Source of the DNA: Paraflavitalea pollutisoli
GTDB taxonomy: Bacteria > Bacteroidota > Bacteroidia > Chitinophagales > Chitinophagaceae
Length of the DNA stretch: 64,000 bases
Assembly: GCF_029360705.1 (NCBI RefSeq)
Contig: NZ_JARKMX010000008.1
Location: 2,596,202-2,660,201, forward strand
Direction: 5' to 3'
Both the position numbers and the translations under genes were made by a program. Shown one piece after another: positions 34,446 through 42,399 of this stretch. The notes beneath the pieces were generated by a model, which was given only the letters and a program-made list of their open reading frames with translations, had not been told where the DNA came from and ran no database searches. Within the stretch, counting starts at the first letter, position 1. Every line of letters starts with the position of its first letter.

Positions 34446-34862
34446 ATGACTTGCAGATTCATTGTGATTTACCTCTCGCTGCTGACTACCCAAATCGTGC
34501 ATGCACAAATCATTTCGGAAAAACTAATTTTCAAAGATCCCAATGACTCACTATACTCGGAGTATTATAAACTTCGGTTTAACAGAGAAGGCCAATACTG
34601 TTTTGAAATAAAAAGGAATGGCCAGATGTACTATTTAACCAATACCGATACGATTGGCAGGTGTAAATTCATCGGCTCAGCTTACGGAAATGGCGGAGTT
34701 AGATGGAGAAACGGCAACTATTATTGCAGGTTCCTGGACGTCGAAATTTCCATTCCGTTAAGGGACAAGGAGGGCAACTTTCTTAAGCCAGACAAAGAAA
34801 AATCGATCAAGCAAGTGGAGGAATCTGAATTCTATAAAATGATCGCGTCTCTACCAGGCTAG
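34446..34862 (+). CDS. Secreted hypothetical protein
   Basis: Encodes 138 residues with an N-terminal signal peptide (MTCRFIVIYLSLLTTQIVHAQ). The mature part is beta-rich (YCFEIKRNGQMYYLTNTDTIG, GGVRWRNGNYYCRFLDVEI) and ends in a charged helix. No family is recognised. The region before it (34221-34445) holds no gene. Confidence 0.6.
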   Translation: MTCRFIVIYLSLLTTQIVHAQIISEKLIFKDPNDSLYSEYYKLRFNREGQYCFEIKRNGQMYYLTNTDTIGRCKFIGSAYGNGGVRWRNGNYYCRFLDVEISIPLRDKEGNFLKPDKEKSIKQVEESEFYKMIASLPG

Positions 34863-34921
34863 CAACAATACCTACAGACACAATTATTTGATAAACAATT
34901 CATTAAATACTCAAACACAGG

Positions 34922-34964
34922 CATTTCTGCAAATCTAACATTTTGTGTTAGATTTGCAGAAATG
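34922..34964 (+). promoter_or_regulatory. 19-bp perfect inverted repeat enclosing the ATPase start codon
   Basis: Arms 34922-34940 and 34946-34964 are exact reverse complements separated by TTTTG. The ATG of the DUF4143 ATPase (34962-34964) is the last codon of the right arm, so in RNA the start codon and the whole initiation region would be paired; as DNA it is a strong dyad operator. Confidence 0.8.
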
Positions 34965-36158
34965 ATTCCACGCAGACTTGAAGCCCGTGTAAAAGAAGCC
35001 CTATTGAGAAGCCCATCTGTTGCCCTAATGGGGCCACGCCAGGTAGGCAAAACAACTATTGCACTGAATATTGCAGAAACTATCCCATCCATTTATCTGG
35101 ACCTTGAGAATCGGAGAGATTTGCAGAAAGTCCAGGATATTGAAACATTTCACGCTGAAAACAGGGATAAGTTAATTATCATGGATGAAGTTCAGCGACT
35201 GCCTGAAATATTTACTTCATTACGAGGAATTATTGATATGGAACGTCGGAAAGGTAACAAAACCGGACAGTTCCTGTTTCTTGGTTCAGCCTCCATCGAT
35301 CTCTTACAACAATCCAGCGAATCACTGGCAGGACGTATTGCATACCTTGAACTACATTCCATCGATGCACTGGAGTTCGCCGACAAAAGTGTAGAAAATG
35401 TAAATACACTTTGGGTGCGAGGTGGATTTCCAGAAAGCTTGCTGGCAGATACGGATCAAAATAGTTTGGACTGGCGATACGATTTCATTAGAACTTACCT
35501 GGAACGTGATATACCACAATTAGGACCAAGGATTCCAGCAGAAACGCTGGAACGGTTTTGGACAATGCTGGCGCACACACAAGGAAGTACTTTAAATGCG
35601 GCCCACCTTGGTCGCAACCTTGATGTATCATCACCGACTATTACACGCTACATTGATTTAATGATAGATCTACTGCTGGTTCGTCGCCTTAAGCCATGGA
35701 CAGTCAATGCAGGGAAACGCCTTATCAAATCGCCTAAGATTTATGTACGCGACAGTGGCTTAACGCATGCATTGCTGAATATTCCAGATTATAATAGTTT
35801 GTTGGGGCACCCTATTGTAGGAAAAAGCTGGGAAGGGTTCGTTATCGAAAATATTATGTCAGTGGTTCCTCCAAGGGTACAACCATACTTTTATGGAACT
35901 GCTGGTGGAGATGAAATAGACCTTGTTTTAGAATATCCAGGCGGCGAAAAATGGGCTATTGAAATTAAGCGAAGCTCATCACCAGCTGTTTCAAAAGGAT
36001 TCTATGTTGGATGTGAAGATATAAAAGCGGACAGGCGATTTGTAGTTTATTCAGGGGCTGACAAGTTTTCGATGGGTGAAAACGTTACTGCCATCTCCTT
36101 ACCAGGCTTAATGCAACAGCTATCTGAACATACTTCAGGACAGGCCGTAAAACCCTAG
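34962..36158 (+). CDS. AAA ATPase with DUF4143 domain
   Basis: Encodes 398 residues. Walker A GPRQVGKTT (residues 24-32) and Walker B LIIMDEVQRL (about 69-78) mark an AAA_14-type ATPase; the sensor-like FLFLGSAS follows. The C-terminal DUF4143 domain (about 180-345) includes GKSWEGFVIENI and a PD-(D/E)xK-like core, EIDLVL...WAIEIKRS, suggesting a nuclease-related fold. The family is widespread, highly mobile and functionally unclear; toxin-antitoxin-like or defence roles have been suggested. It is more AT-rich than the genes around it and starts in a hairpin, features of lateral acquisition. Confidence 0.9.
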   Translation: MIPRRLEARVKEALLRSPSVALMGPRQVGKTTIALNIAETIPSIYLDLENRRDLQKVQDIETFHAENRDKLIIMDEVQRLPEIFTSLRGIIDMERRKGNKTGQFLFLGSASIDLLQQSSESLAGRIAYLELHSIDALEFADKSVENVNTLWVRGGFPESLLADTDQNSLDWRYDFIRTYLERDIPQLGPRIPAETLERFWTMLAHTQGSTLNAAHLGRNLDVSSPTITRYIDLMIDLLLVRRLKPWTVNAGKRLIKSPKIYVRDSGLTHALLNIPDYNSLLGHPIVGKSWEGFVIENIMSVVPPRVQPYFYGTAGGDEIDLVLEYPGGEKWAIEIKRSSSPAVSKGFYVGCEDIKADRRFVVYSGADKFSMGENVTAISLPGLMQQLSEHTSGQAVKP

Positions 36159-36167
36159 CACCGCCTC

Positions 36168-36638
36168 TTACCCAGGAATCACCTCCACCACCCTCTTCCG
36201 GCTCAACCGGATCTTGCTCCGCCGGGGAATGATGGGGTCAAACCGCTCCGGGATCAGGTAAATGATGAGTAAGACAGACAAGGGCCACAGACCGTTCAGC
36301 AGGGCGTCGCGCCAGAAGGTGGAAGGACGGTCAACACGGGCATCGGAAGGATGGCCGGGCTGGTAGCGCACCGGCACCGCGTCGCCCTCTTTATAGGGCA
36401 GGCTGGCCGACTCATTAAACTGTATGGAATCCTTACCCACTGTAAACAGCACCACCAGGTGATTGCTGATCGATCCATTCACCTCCAGCGTATGCCCCGT
36501 AAACCAGACCTGCCCCGTAGTGACCGTCGTCCTGGCAAGCCATATCATTTTCCAGATAAAGGTCGGCAGCAGGCACAGCACAGCCAGCAATAAAAAGAAG
36601 GTATTTCGGGTGAACGTCACGGCAGGTGATATAGACAA
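36168..36638 (-). CDS. DUF3592 membrane protein
   Basis: Encodes 156 residues. A membrane helix at about 12-32, then an extracytoplasmic beta domain (TTGQVWFTGHTLEVNGSISNHLVVLFTVGKDSIQF...GDAVPVRYQPGHPSDARVD), then a second helix at about 110-125 and a basic cytoplasmic tail. The VxYxPxxPxxARVD motif after the beta domain is typical of DUF3592. Function is unknown. It converges on the ATPase gene with a 9-bp gap. Confidence 0.8.
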   Translation of the reverse strand: MSISPAVTFTRNTFFLLLAVLCLLPTFIWKMIWLARTTVTTGQVWFTGHTLEVNGSISNHLVVLFTVGKDSIQFNESASLPYKEGDAVPVRYQPGHPSDARVDRPSTFWRDALLNGLWPLSVLLIIYLIPERFDPIIPRRSKIRLSRKRVVEVIPG

Positions 36639-36899
36639 GGTTAATCAATTTGCCAGTAACAGCAATATAAACCTTTTTAACTATTGCCTTCAGTAATAGA
36701 TTGTTAATCGTTGCCATGACATCCCTATCTATTATTGTCGTTAACCGCCATCGGTCAGGCCATTTTATCTAAACGCCCGAAACCATACAAAAAAACCTTT
36801 CAAATTAACTTTAAAAACTATAGTAATCAAAGACTTATAATACTTAGACCATAAATCCACATGTTTGCTATTTGCGTAAATAGAGTTAATTTGATCTCA

Positions 36900-37138
36900 A
36901 TGCCAACATTACTATCTGTAAATGGCTACGGTTTTTCTTTTACAGCAACGAAAATCATGAACCGATACATGTACATATTTCTAAAGGAAATGCTAATGGA
37001 AAGGTCTGGCTTGAACCGTCTTTATCAGTTGAATACTTAATTGGCTTTAGCAATGCCGAGGAAAGAACAATTATAGAAACTATAAAGACAAACCTTGAAT
37101 CCTTTAAAAAGAAATGGAATGAACACTTCTCAAAGTAA
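36900..37138 (+). pseudogene. DUF4160-family gene broken by a 1-bp frameshift
   Basis: From the ATG at 36900 the frame reads MPTLLSVNGY, then from 36932 the correct continuation is in the +2 frame: FFFYSNENHEPIHVHISK, NANGKVWLEPSLSVEYL and so on, ending at the TAA at 37136-37138. This is the DUF4160 family pattern (NGYRFFFYSNENHEPxHVH). Inserting one base before the GG at 36930-36931 restores an Arg codon and a continuous gene of about 79 residues. It overlaps the ATG of the DUF2442 gene (37119), the usual operon partner. A sequencing error would give the same picture. Confidence 0.8.
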
Positions 37139-37442
37139 ACAGTTTGACGTCATCGATCACCTGATCTTTTCTGAAGGTCTTCGCTTACAGGCAGTAGACA
37201 TACAACCTGACTTGGATTTGATGACGATATACCTAAACACAAAAGCCACATTAAGCCATCAACTATCTTCATCCAAACTATTAAAAGGTGCAGATAGATC
37301 TAAGTTGATGAAATATGAATTGATAGGCGGTGGTACAGGAATTCATTGGCCCTTATTAGATGAAGACTTAAGCCTTAAAGGATTTCTGGAAGATGAACTG
37401 CGAAAGGTTGTCAAAAGGAGAAATCAACCCTTAGCGGCCTAA
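37119..37442 (+). CDS. DUF2442-family protein
   Basis: Encodes 107 residues from the ATG at 37119; a start at 37095 is possible but would lie further inside the upstream gene. The C-terminal part (KYELIGGGTGIHWPLLDEDLSLKGFLEDEL) carries the diagnostic GxGIHWPxLDEDLSxxGFL motif of DUF2442. DUF4160-DUF2442 pairs are common in variable regions and have the size and overlap of toxin-antitoxin operons, though this is not established. Here the DUF2442 frame is intact while its partner is frameshifted. Confidence 0.88.
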   Translation: MNTSQSKQFDVIDHLIFSEGLRLQAVDIQPDLDLMTIYLNTKATLSHQLSSSKLLKGADRSKLMKYELIGGGTGIHWPLLDEDLSLKGFLEDELRKVVKRRNQPLAA

Positions 37443-37470
37443 AGCTTCTTTAGATTAAACAGTTTTAAGT

Positions 37471-37497
37471 CTTCAGTTTTGCTGAAAGCTTTTTTTA
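37471..37497 (+). terminator. Probable terminator after the DUF2442 gene
   Basis: Small TTCAG/CTGAA hairpin followed by AGC and T7, 30 bp after the stop codon; short stem, so moderate support. Confidence 0.45.
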
Positions 37498-37532
37498 TTC
37501 CGGGGACTTTGCATTATACTTTCGCTTATTCG

Positions 37533-38210
37533 TCAAAACTCCTCCCTCACCACCTTCTCCCTGGGCGCACCCAGCTCCAGCAAAGTAGCTTCCAGCCCCA
37601 GCACCATCGGGTCGGGACCGCAGAGGTAAAAATACTGGTCAAACGTGGAGAGCTTTTCTTTGAGGTAGTCCGCATCTATTTTGCGGTTATCGTACTGCAC
37701 ACTGGCCTCCTGTGAGAGTGTATTGATAAAGCGATCGCCCAGCATTTGGGTAAACTCATCTTTGAGGATAATATCGCGCTCCGTACGATTGGAGAAGATC
37801 AGCTGATTGCCATCGAGCTGGTTCGTTTTGTGCAACTGACGCAAGATGGCGATAAAGGGCGTGATCCCCGCCCCGCCCGCTATGAACGTGCCAGGCCCTT
37901 TGTAATGAATCGCACCCCACACATCATGCAGTAACAGCTCATCGCCTTCCGCCAGCTTGCCCAGCTCATTGGTGACGCCTTCGTGATCGGTATAGATCTT
38001 AATGGTAAACTCCAGCGTAGGCCATTCGTTCAGGCTGGTAAAGGTAAACGGACGGCGTTCGTTTTCCCATTCGGGGGCATTGATGCTGATCTCCGTGGCC
38101 TGACCAGGTGTAAACTTATAACCCTCAGGTTTCTCCAGCGTAAACCGGCGCACATTGTGCGTAACGAATTCCGCTTTTAGTATCTTGACGATATGCTCTT
38201 CTGCTGCCAT
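37533..38210 (-). CDS. Flavodoxin/ferredoxin reductase-like FAD-NAD(P) oxidoreductase
   Basis: Encodes 225 residues. The FAD-binding beta-barrel carries RPFTFTS (about 53-59, the RxYS/T-type FAD motif), and the NAD(P) domain carries GGAGITPFIAILR (about 112-124) and YLCGPDPMV (about 193-201). There is no 2Fe-2S domain, so it resembles the short flavodoxin-reductase type. The electron partner is unknown. A TATATTTG element (38256-38263, minus strand) lies 46 bp upstream of the ATG. Downstream of the histidine kinase gene on the same strand. Confidence 0.85.
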   Translation of the reverse strand: MAAEEHIVKILKAEFVTHNVRRFTLEKPEGYKFTPGQATEISINAPEWENERRPFTFTSLNEWPTLEFTIKIYTDHEGVTNELGKLAEGDELLLHDVWGAIHYKGPGTFIAGGAGITPFIAILRQLHKTNQLDGNQLIFSNRTERDIILKDEFTQMLGDRFINTLSQEASVQYDNRKIDADYLKEKLSTFDQYFYLCGPDPMVLGLEATLLELGAPREKVVREEF

Positions 38211-38269
38211 GGGTATGAATTTACAGGATGGTATTGGTAAAGCGTGTTAATGTTACAAATATAGCCGGA

Positions 38270-39115
38270 CTAGGCCGTCGCATAGTTGTACATTTCACTG
38301 CTTTCCATGGCGGTATTCCGGCTTTCTACCCGCTTGAGCGGCACATCGATATAAACGGTAGTTCCTTCACCCGGCGTGCTGTGAATGATCAGCTTGCCCT
38401 GCACAGCAGCCAGTCGCTTGTCCATATTCCCCAACCCCAGCCCCTTCTCGGTTCCATTGAACAATTTGGGTCCGGGCAGAAATCCCTTCCCGTTGTCGCT
38501 GACCGTGATCTGCAGGTTCTGCGGTAAACAGTGCAGATTGATTTCGATGTGCGTGGCTCCCGCATGCTTAACGATATTGTTGAGCAATTCCTGTACGACC
38601 CTAAACAATACCAGTTCCGTTTCGGGCGAAGCTTTCACCCAGTTTTTACAAATATCCAGGTGCGTGGTATACAACCCGGTCTTCTCTAAAAAGTGTAGTT
38701 GATTTTGTATGCAGGCCGTCAAACCCGCCTCGCTGATAAAATCCGTGTTCAGCGATTTGGCAATATAACGCAGGTCCTGGATCGCCTTGGTGATCAACGC
38801 CTGCGATTCGTGCAGCTTATTTTGCGTTTCCTCCGGCTTACCCAGATCGATGGAGTGCATGTTGAGTTTGACAAATGTTAAGGCTTGTCCGATGTTGTCG
38901 TGGATCTCCTGGCTGATGTGCTGAAAGGTTTGTTCCTGCAGTTCGAGTTGCGTTTTTAGCAGCTGCGCCTCCCGCTCGGCTACCTGAACCGGTGGATCGC
39001 CGGTGCGCAAACGTATCCTCCTGCGATACGTTGAAAGCAGGTAAATAGAGGCTGTCACACTGGTAACAAGCAGTGTTGCGGCAAGCAACAATTCGGTAAT
39101 GTTGTTGGCGGGCAT
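38270..39115 (-). CDS. NarL-class sensor histidine kinase
   Basis: Encodes 281 residues: one N-terminal membrane helix (about 8-30), a coiled linker, a HisKA_3-type dimerisation domain with QEIHDNIGQALT (phospho-acceptor His72) and a HATPase with ELLNNIVKHAGA, DNGKGF and GLGLGNMDKRL. It lacks a sensing domain. No response regulator is adjacent, so it is an orphan in this window. Its 3' end is 59 bp before the reductase gene start. Confidence 0.9.
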   Translation of the reverse strand: MPANNITELLLAATLLVTSVTASIYLLSTYRRRIRLRTGDPPVQVAEREAQLLKTQLELQEQTFQHISQEIHDNIGQALTFVKLNMHSIDLGKPEETQNKLHESQALITKAIQDLRYIAKSLNTDFISEAGLTACIQNQLHFLEKTGLYTTHLDICKNWVKASPETELVLFRVVQELLNNIVKHAGATHIEINLHCLPQNLQITVSDNGKGFLPGPKLFNGTEKGLGLGNMDKRLAAVQGKLIIHSTPGEGTTVYIDVPLKRVESRNTAMESSEMYNYATA

Positions 39116-39411
39116 AGGCGTTTAATAGTTAAGCACTCTTTTTGTGTTTAACAGATCCCATGTAAAAAATCAAGGTTGGGCCGTGTACGGGCAAGGCAGC
39201 TATGTTTTCGCAGGAACGATGGAAAAAAGGAGGTAGATACTAATACAGTGCGGCAGAAATTCTGGTACTAATTTAGGTTATATAGTGATATGTGCAAACG
39301 TATAACCACGGTTTTTACGCTCCGATGATCGTATTTCATGAATAAATACCCAGTTAGGTGCAGTTTACCGCAATTAAATGATTTTAGTCAACGAGCGCGT
39401 GAACCTTTTGT
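39116..39411. other. Intergenic region between kinase and molybdoenzyme genes
   Basis: 296 bp. An imperfect FNR-like sequence ATGAT-ttta-GTCAA lies at 39378-39391, but no correctly spaced -7 element for the kinase gene was found. No gene seen. Confidence 0.35.
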
Positions 39412-40104
39412 TCAACTATAACGGTCATTACGCCACGGATAAGCTGTACTCGAATAACCACGCTCTTCCCAAAAACCAAGCACGTTGTGGGTTAGGAACT
39501 CAATCCGGCTCACCCACTTTGACCCCTTCCAGGCATATAGTTGGGGTGTGATCACGCGAACCGGCCCTCCGTGCTCCTTTGGCAGCGGTTTTCCTTCTAC
39601 GGTATGTACCAGCAACACATCGGGTTTCAAGGCTTCTTCCAACGCAATATTCGTCGTATACTCATCGTACCCGTAACAAAGTATATGTGTAGCGGTCTCT
39701 TTCGGTTGTACCAGGGCTGCCAGATCGATGAGGCGTACGCCCCGCCAGTTCATATTTAATTTGGACCAGGTAGTAACACAATGAAAATCCGACGTATCGT
39801 CTGTTTGTGGCAAGGCCATAAACTCCTCCCAATTGAGGGTTACCGGATGCTCCACCGCCCCGTCGAGGGTCAGGCGCCAATCGGCCAGGGCGATATCGGG
39901 CTGTACGCCCAGGTCGAGTACGGGCCATTTATGGGTCAACACCTGCCCCACCGGCACCACGGGCATACCGTGTCGATTGGGATTACCAGACCCCAGGGGC
40001 CTGTTATCGGCCATGGAAGGCGTCGCCTTCATTTGCTCTTCGAAGCGGGCCTTCAGTTTCATGCGCGCTTCCACCACCTTCTTCATTTTGCCGGATTCTT
40101 CCAT
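39412..40104 (-). CDS. YedY/MsrP-like molybdopterin-dependent oxidoreductase
   Basis: Encodes 230 residues from the ATG at 40104 (frame open to 40167 without better start). Sulfite-oxidase-type Moco domain: LTLDGAVEHPVTLNWEEFMALP, DFHCVTTWSKLNMNWRGVRL with the Mo-ligand cysteine, and KEHGGPVRVITPQLYAWKGSKWVSRIEF. The N-terminus is helical and charged with no twin-arginine signal, so unlike E. coli MsrP it appears cytoplasmic or exported otherwise. No haem-membrane partner (MsrQ-like) is adjacent. Substrate is unknown. Confidence 0.88.
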   Translation of the reverse strand: MEESGKMKKVVEARMKLKARFEEQMKATPSMADNRPLGSGNPNRHGMPVVPVGQVLTHKWPVLDLGVQPDIALADWRLTLDGAVEHPVTLNWEEFMALPQTDDTSDFHCVTTWSKLNMNWRGVRLIDLAALVQPKETATHILCYGYDEYTTNIALEEALKPDVLLVHTVEGKPLPKEHGGPVRVITPQLYAWKGSKWVSRIEFLTHNVLGFWEERGYSSTAYPWRNDRYS

Positions 40105-40194
40105 GGTCAATGATTTTATTGAATATAACCCATTTCTGCCGACAGGCAATTCCTTGTTGACCAGCAACCCGTGATTCTACGACAGAAACGATGA

Positions 40195-40375
40195 AGGATA
40201 CAAGGCATCGAGGGGAAGAAAGGCAATCCCGACATACGTCGGGACAAAAAGGCATCTAGACAACCAGGCATAAAGGCAACGGAGGGAAAGGCATAAAAGG
40301 CAACTAGGCACAGAGGCAACTAGGCATCGAGGAGGAAGAAAGGCAGGGAGGCAGCAAGGCATCGAGGCAAGGAAC
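40195..40375. repeat. AGGCA repeat array A
   Basis: About 17 degenerate 8-9 bp units of the form AGGCAwCk, separated by A/G-rich spacers, on the plus strand between the 40376 gene and the molybdoenzyme gene. It contains the hairpin module TCCCGA-CATACG-TCGGGA at about 40226-40243. Related arrays are at 53616, 59166 and 62956. Confidence 0.8.
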
Positions 40376-40606
40376 TTAAAAATCATCCTCCCGCTTGGGC
40401 TGGGGATTCTTGTGCGCACGCAACTCCAACAGATGCAAAACTGGTATCGCGATAATAGACAATACGATCATGATCACATACGCCGTGCGGCGCGTAGCAT
40501 GGTGCTGGAACTTCTGAACAGGTATATACGAATAGCCCATCAACATCGTAAATGTGATCAGCAATGCAATAAAGATCCCTTTAAGAACCCGGTAAGTGGT
40601 CGCCAT
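40376..40606 (-). CDS. Small two-helix membrane protein
   Basis: Encodes 76 residues from the ATG at 40606 (the longer frame to 40669 overlaps a terminator). Two hydrophobic helices (about 8-26 and 43-62) and a short charged tail. No family recognised. Its 3' end abuts repeat array A. Confidence 0.55.
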   Translation of the reverse strand: MATTYRVLKGIFIALLITFTMLMGYSYIPVQKFQHHATRRTAYVIMIVLSIIAIPVLHLLELRAHKNPQPKREDDF

Positions 40607-40647
40607 AATCAGAGTGCCCTGCGTAAGTTGGTACGCAAAAATACAAA

Positions 40648-40675
40648 AAGCGGGTGGTAACCATACCACCCGCTT
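40648..40675 (-). terminator. Intrinsic terminator of the cytochrome-like gene
   Basis: Perfect 12-bp stem AAGCGGGTGGTA/TACCACCCGCTT, 4-nt loop, followed by T-rich sequence on the minus strand. Confidence 0.85.
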
Positions 40676-40697
40676 CTAAACGCCCGATAGAGGCTAA

Positions 40698-42170
40698 TTA
40701 TTTCTTCGGCGCAATATCCTTGATCAAATTGCCCTGTATCGACCACGCGAAGTCAAGCTGGATCATATCCTTGAACATAGGCGAATTCATACTAATGTAT
40801 TGATCCGTCGAGTAACCGATGAGACTTAACTCTGTCGCCAGGCTATGACAGCTCATACAATTGGTTTGCACACCCACTGCCCTGCCAGGAATCAGCTTGC
40901 TGCTGATGTTGAACGACGAGTCGCCACCAATAGGCCCTACCCCGGCGAACTCCGCCTCGAGATACGGATTGTATCCGATCATCGGGATCACCCCCGTATT
41001 GGTACCGCCATTGATCGGCTGGTTGGGCAATACCATCGCATAAGCACTGGTTGCCTGGTAATTGGCCGCTGCCCCTTTGATCTGGCTTGGCTTCAGGCTT
41101 TGTGCCAGGGCCGAACTGGGCGAATACACTGCATTACCCGGCGCCCAATAAAAAGATTGCCAGGTCCAGTTACTGATCTCCTTCGTCGCTACGTGCATCG
41201 CCACCAGGATCGCCACCTGCCCCGCTTGGGCAGTATTCAACCCCTCCGACCCCTGCGACGCATTCATATAAGCTGCCATGGCCGAATCGAGCCGGAAATG
41301 AATAAACTCCCTGGCATTGACGATCGCGCCCTGTATATCTTTCGATGACATGCTCACCGGCGTCACCTGCTTACCGGCAGGCTGACTGTTGCGCAAATCG
41401 ACGTACACACAGGTAGGCCAGGAAGTAGGCGCCCAGGGTATCTGCGCACCACCGGGAGGCGGTCCGCTCCAGATCGGCAACTGGATCAGGCTATCCGTAC
41501 CCTGCCCTACATAATACGTCGGCTTGATGGTGATGGCTTTTTGCGGGAAAGGCGGGATAGTACCGATGCCCCCTTTCACTTTGTATTTATCGACCACCGA
41601 CATTTTGAGGATCTGGTTGCTAAGGGCATAACAGGCCGCATTGGGATCATAGGCCACCGTGACCCAAAAGAGTGCCGAATCATTGACTGGCCTGCCGGCA
41701 GCTAATTTGGATGCCAGCATCAAACGCGCCGTTTTGCCGCCATGCTCTGCCTGGTGCGGGAAATGCAATTGCGCACGCGTGGTTTTGGTAGCCCCACAAG
41801 CACTATCGCCGTTCTGGATCATCGTCCGGATATCTGTAATACCCAGCCAGGTTTCAAATACCCGCAACGAATCGCCCTGGTATACCTGGCCCGATTGTGC
41901 GGTAAGTCCGGCCCAGATACCCCACACATGGTTGTACACGCTGGCAGAATCGTAGTTGTTGGGAAAATTCTTGTTGTTGAGCCAACTGTAGATGACGTTG
42001 GAATCTTCGGGAAAATTGAAACCGGGAACTATAGAAGGCAGTTCTACCGGTGTGATGCTGCTTTCACCGACCTCCGGCGTTGCAGGTGTTGGTTTTGGAT
42101 TACACAAGGTTGCCAGTACAACAACGCCTGTTAACACCACGCCGGTGATGAGCGCTTTTCGAATTCTCAT
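40698..42170 (-). CDS. Exported monohaem cytochrome-like protein
   Basis: Encodes 490 residues from the ATG at 42170 (MRIRKALITGVVLTGVVVLATLC, signal or lipoprotein-like N-terminus). A single CxxCH haem motif (TNCMSCHSLA) lies near the C-terminus, at about residue 440. The rest lacks a known catalytic domain; cysteines at DSACGATK and AACYAL are conserved-looking. The protein resembles uncharacterised cytochrome c proteins of Bacteroidota. It is on the same strand as, and upstream of, the molybdoenzyme region, but with a terminator between. Confidence 0.8.
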   Translation of the reverse strand: MRIRKALITGVVLTGVVVLATLCNPKPTPATPEVGESSITPVELPSIVPGFNFPEDSNVIYSWLNNKNFPNNYDSASVYNHVWGIWAGLTAQSGQVYQGDSLRVFETWLGITDIRTMIQNGDSACGATKTTRAQLHFPHQAEHGGKTARLMLASKLAAGRPVNDSALFWVTVAYDPNAACYALSNQILKMSVVDKYKVKGGIGTIPPFPQKAITIKPTYYVGQGTDSLIQLPIWSGPPPGGAQIPWAPTSWPTCVYVDLRNSQPAGKQVTPVSMSSKDIQGAIVNAREFIHFRLDSAMAAYMNASQGSEGLNTAQAGQVAILVAMHVATKEISNWTWQSFYWAPGNAVYSPSSALAQSLKPSQIKGAAANYQATSAYAMVLPNQPINGGTNTGVIPMIGYNPYLEAEFAGVGPIGGDSSFNISSKLIPGRAVGVQTNCMSCHSLATELSLIGYSTDQYISMNSPMFKDMIQLDFAWSIQGNLIKDIAPKK

Positions 42171-42399
42171 TTGCTTTGGTTTTTGGTAAAATGGATCCTG
42201 GACGATGAACAGCTTTGAAATTAGACACATTCACCGAAGCCATCAAATTCCATTAATTACCAACATACGTGCATTACCGTTTGCAACAACATCAACGGTT
42301 GCAATTGACCGAATTAAGCGCAAGAAAAGTAGTTCTACGGATTATTTTGCAGCATATCTTACCAATGAGGACATAAATCTTGGCCATTAATTTTTAGAA

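Noticed and set aside
39378-39391. ATGAT-ttta-GTCAA as a sixth FNR site
   Set aside because: Two mismatches and no -7 element at the spacing seen in the other promoters.
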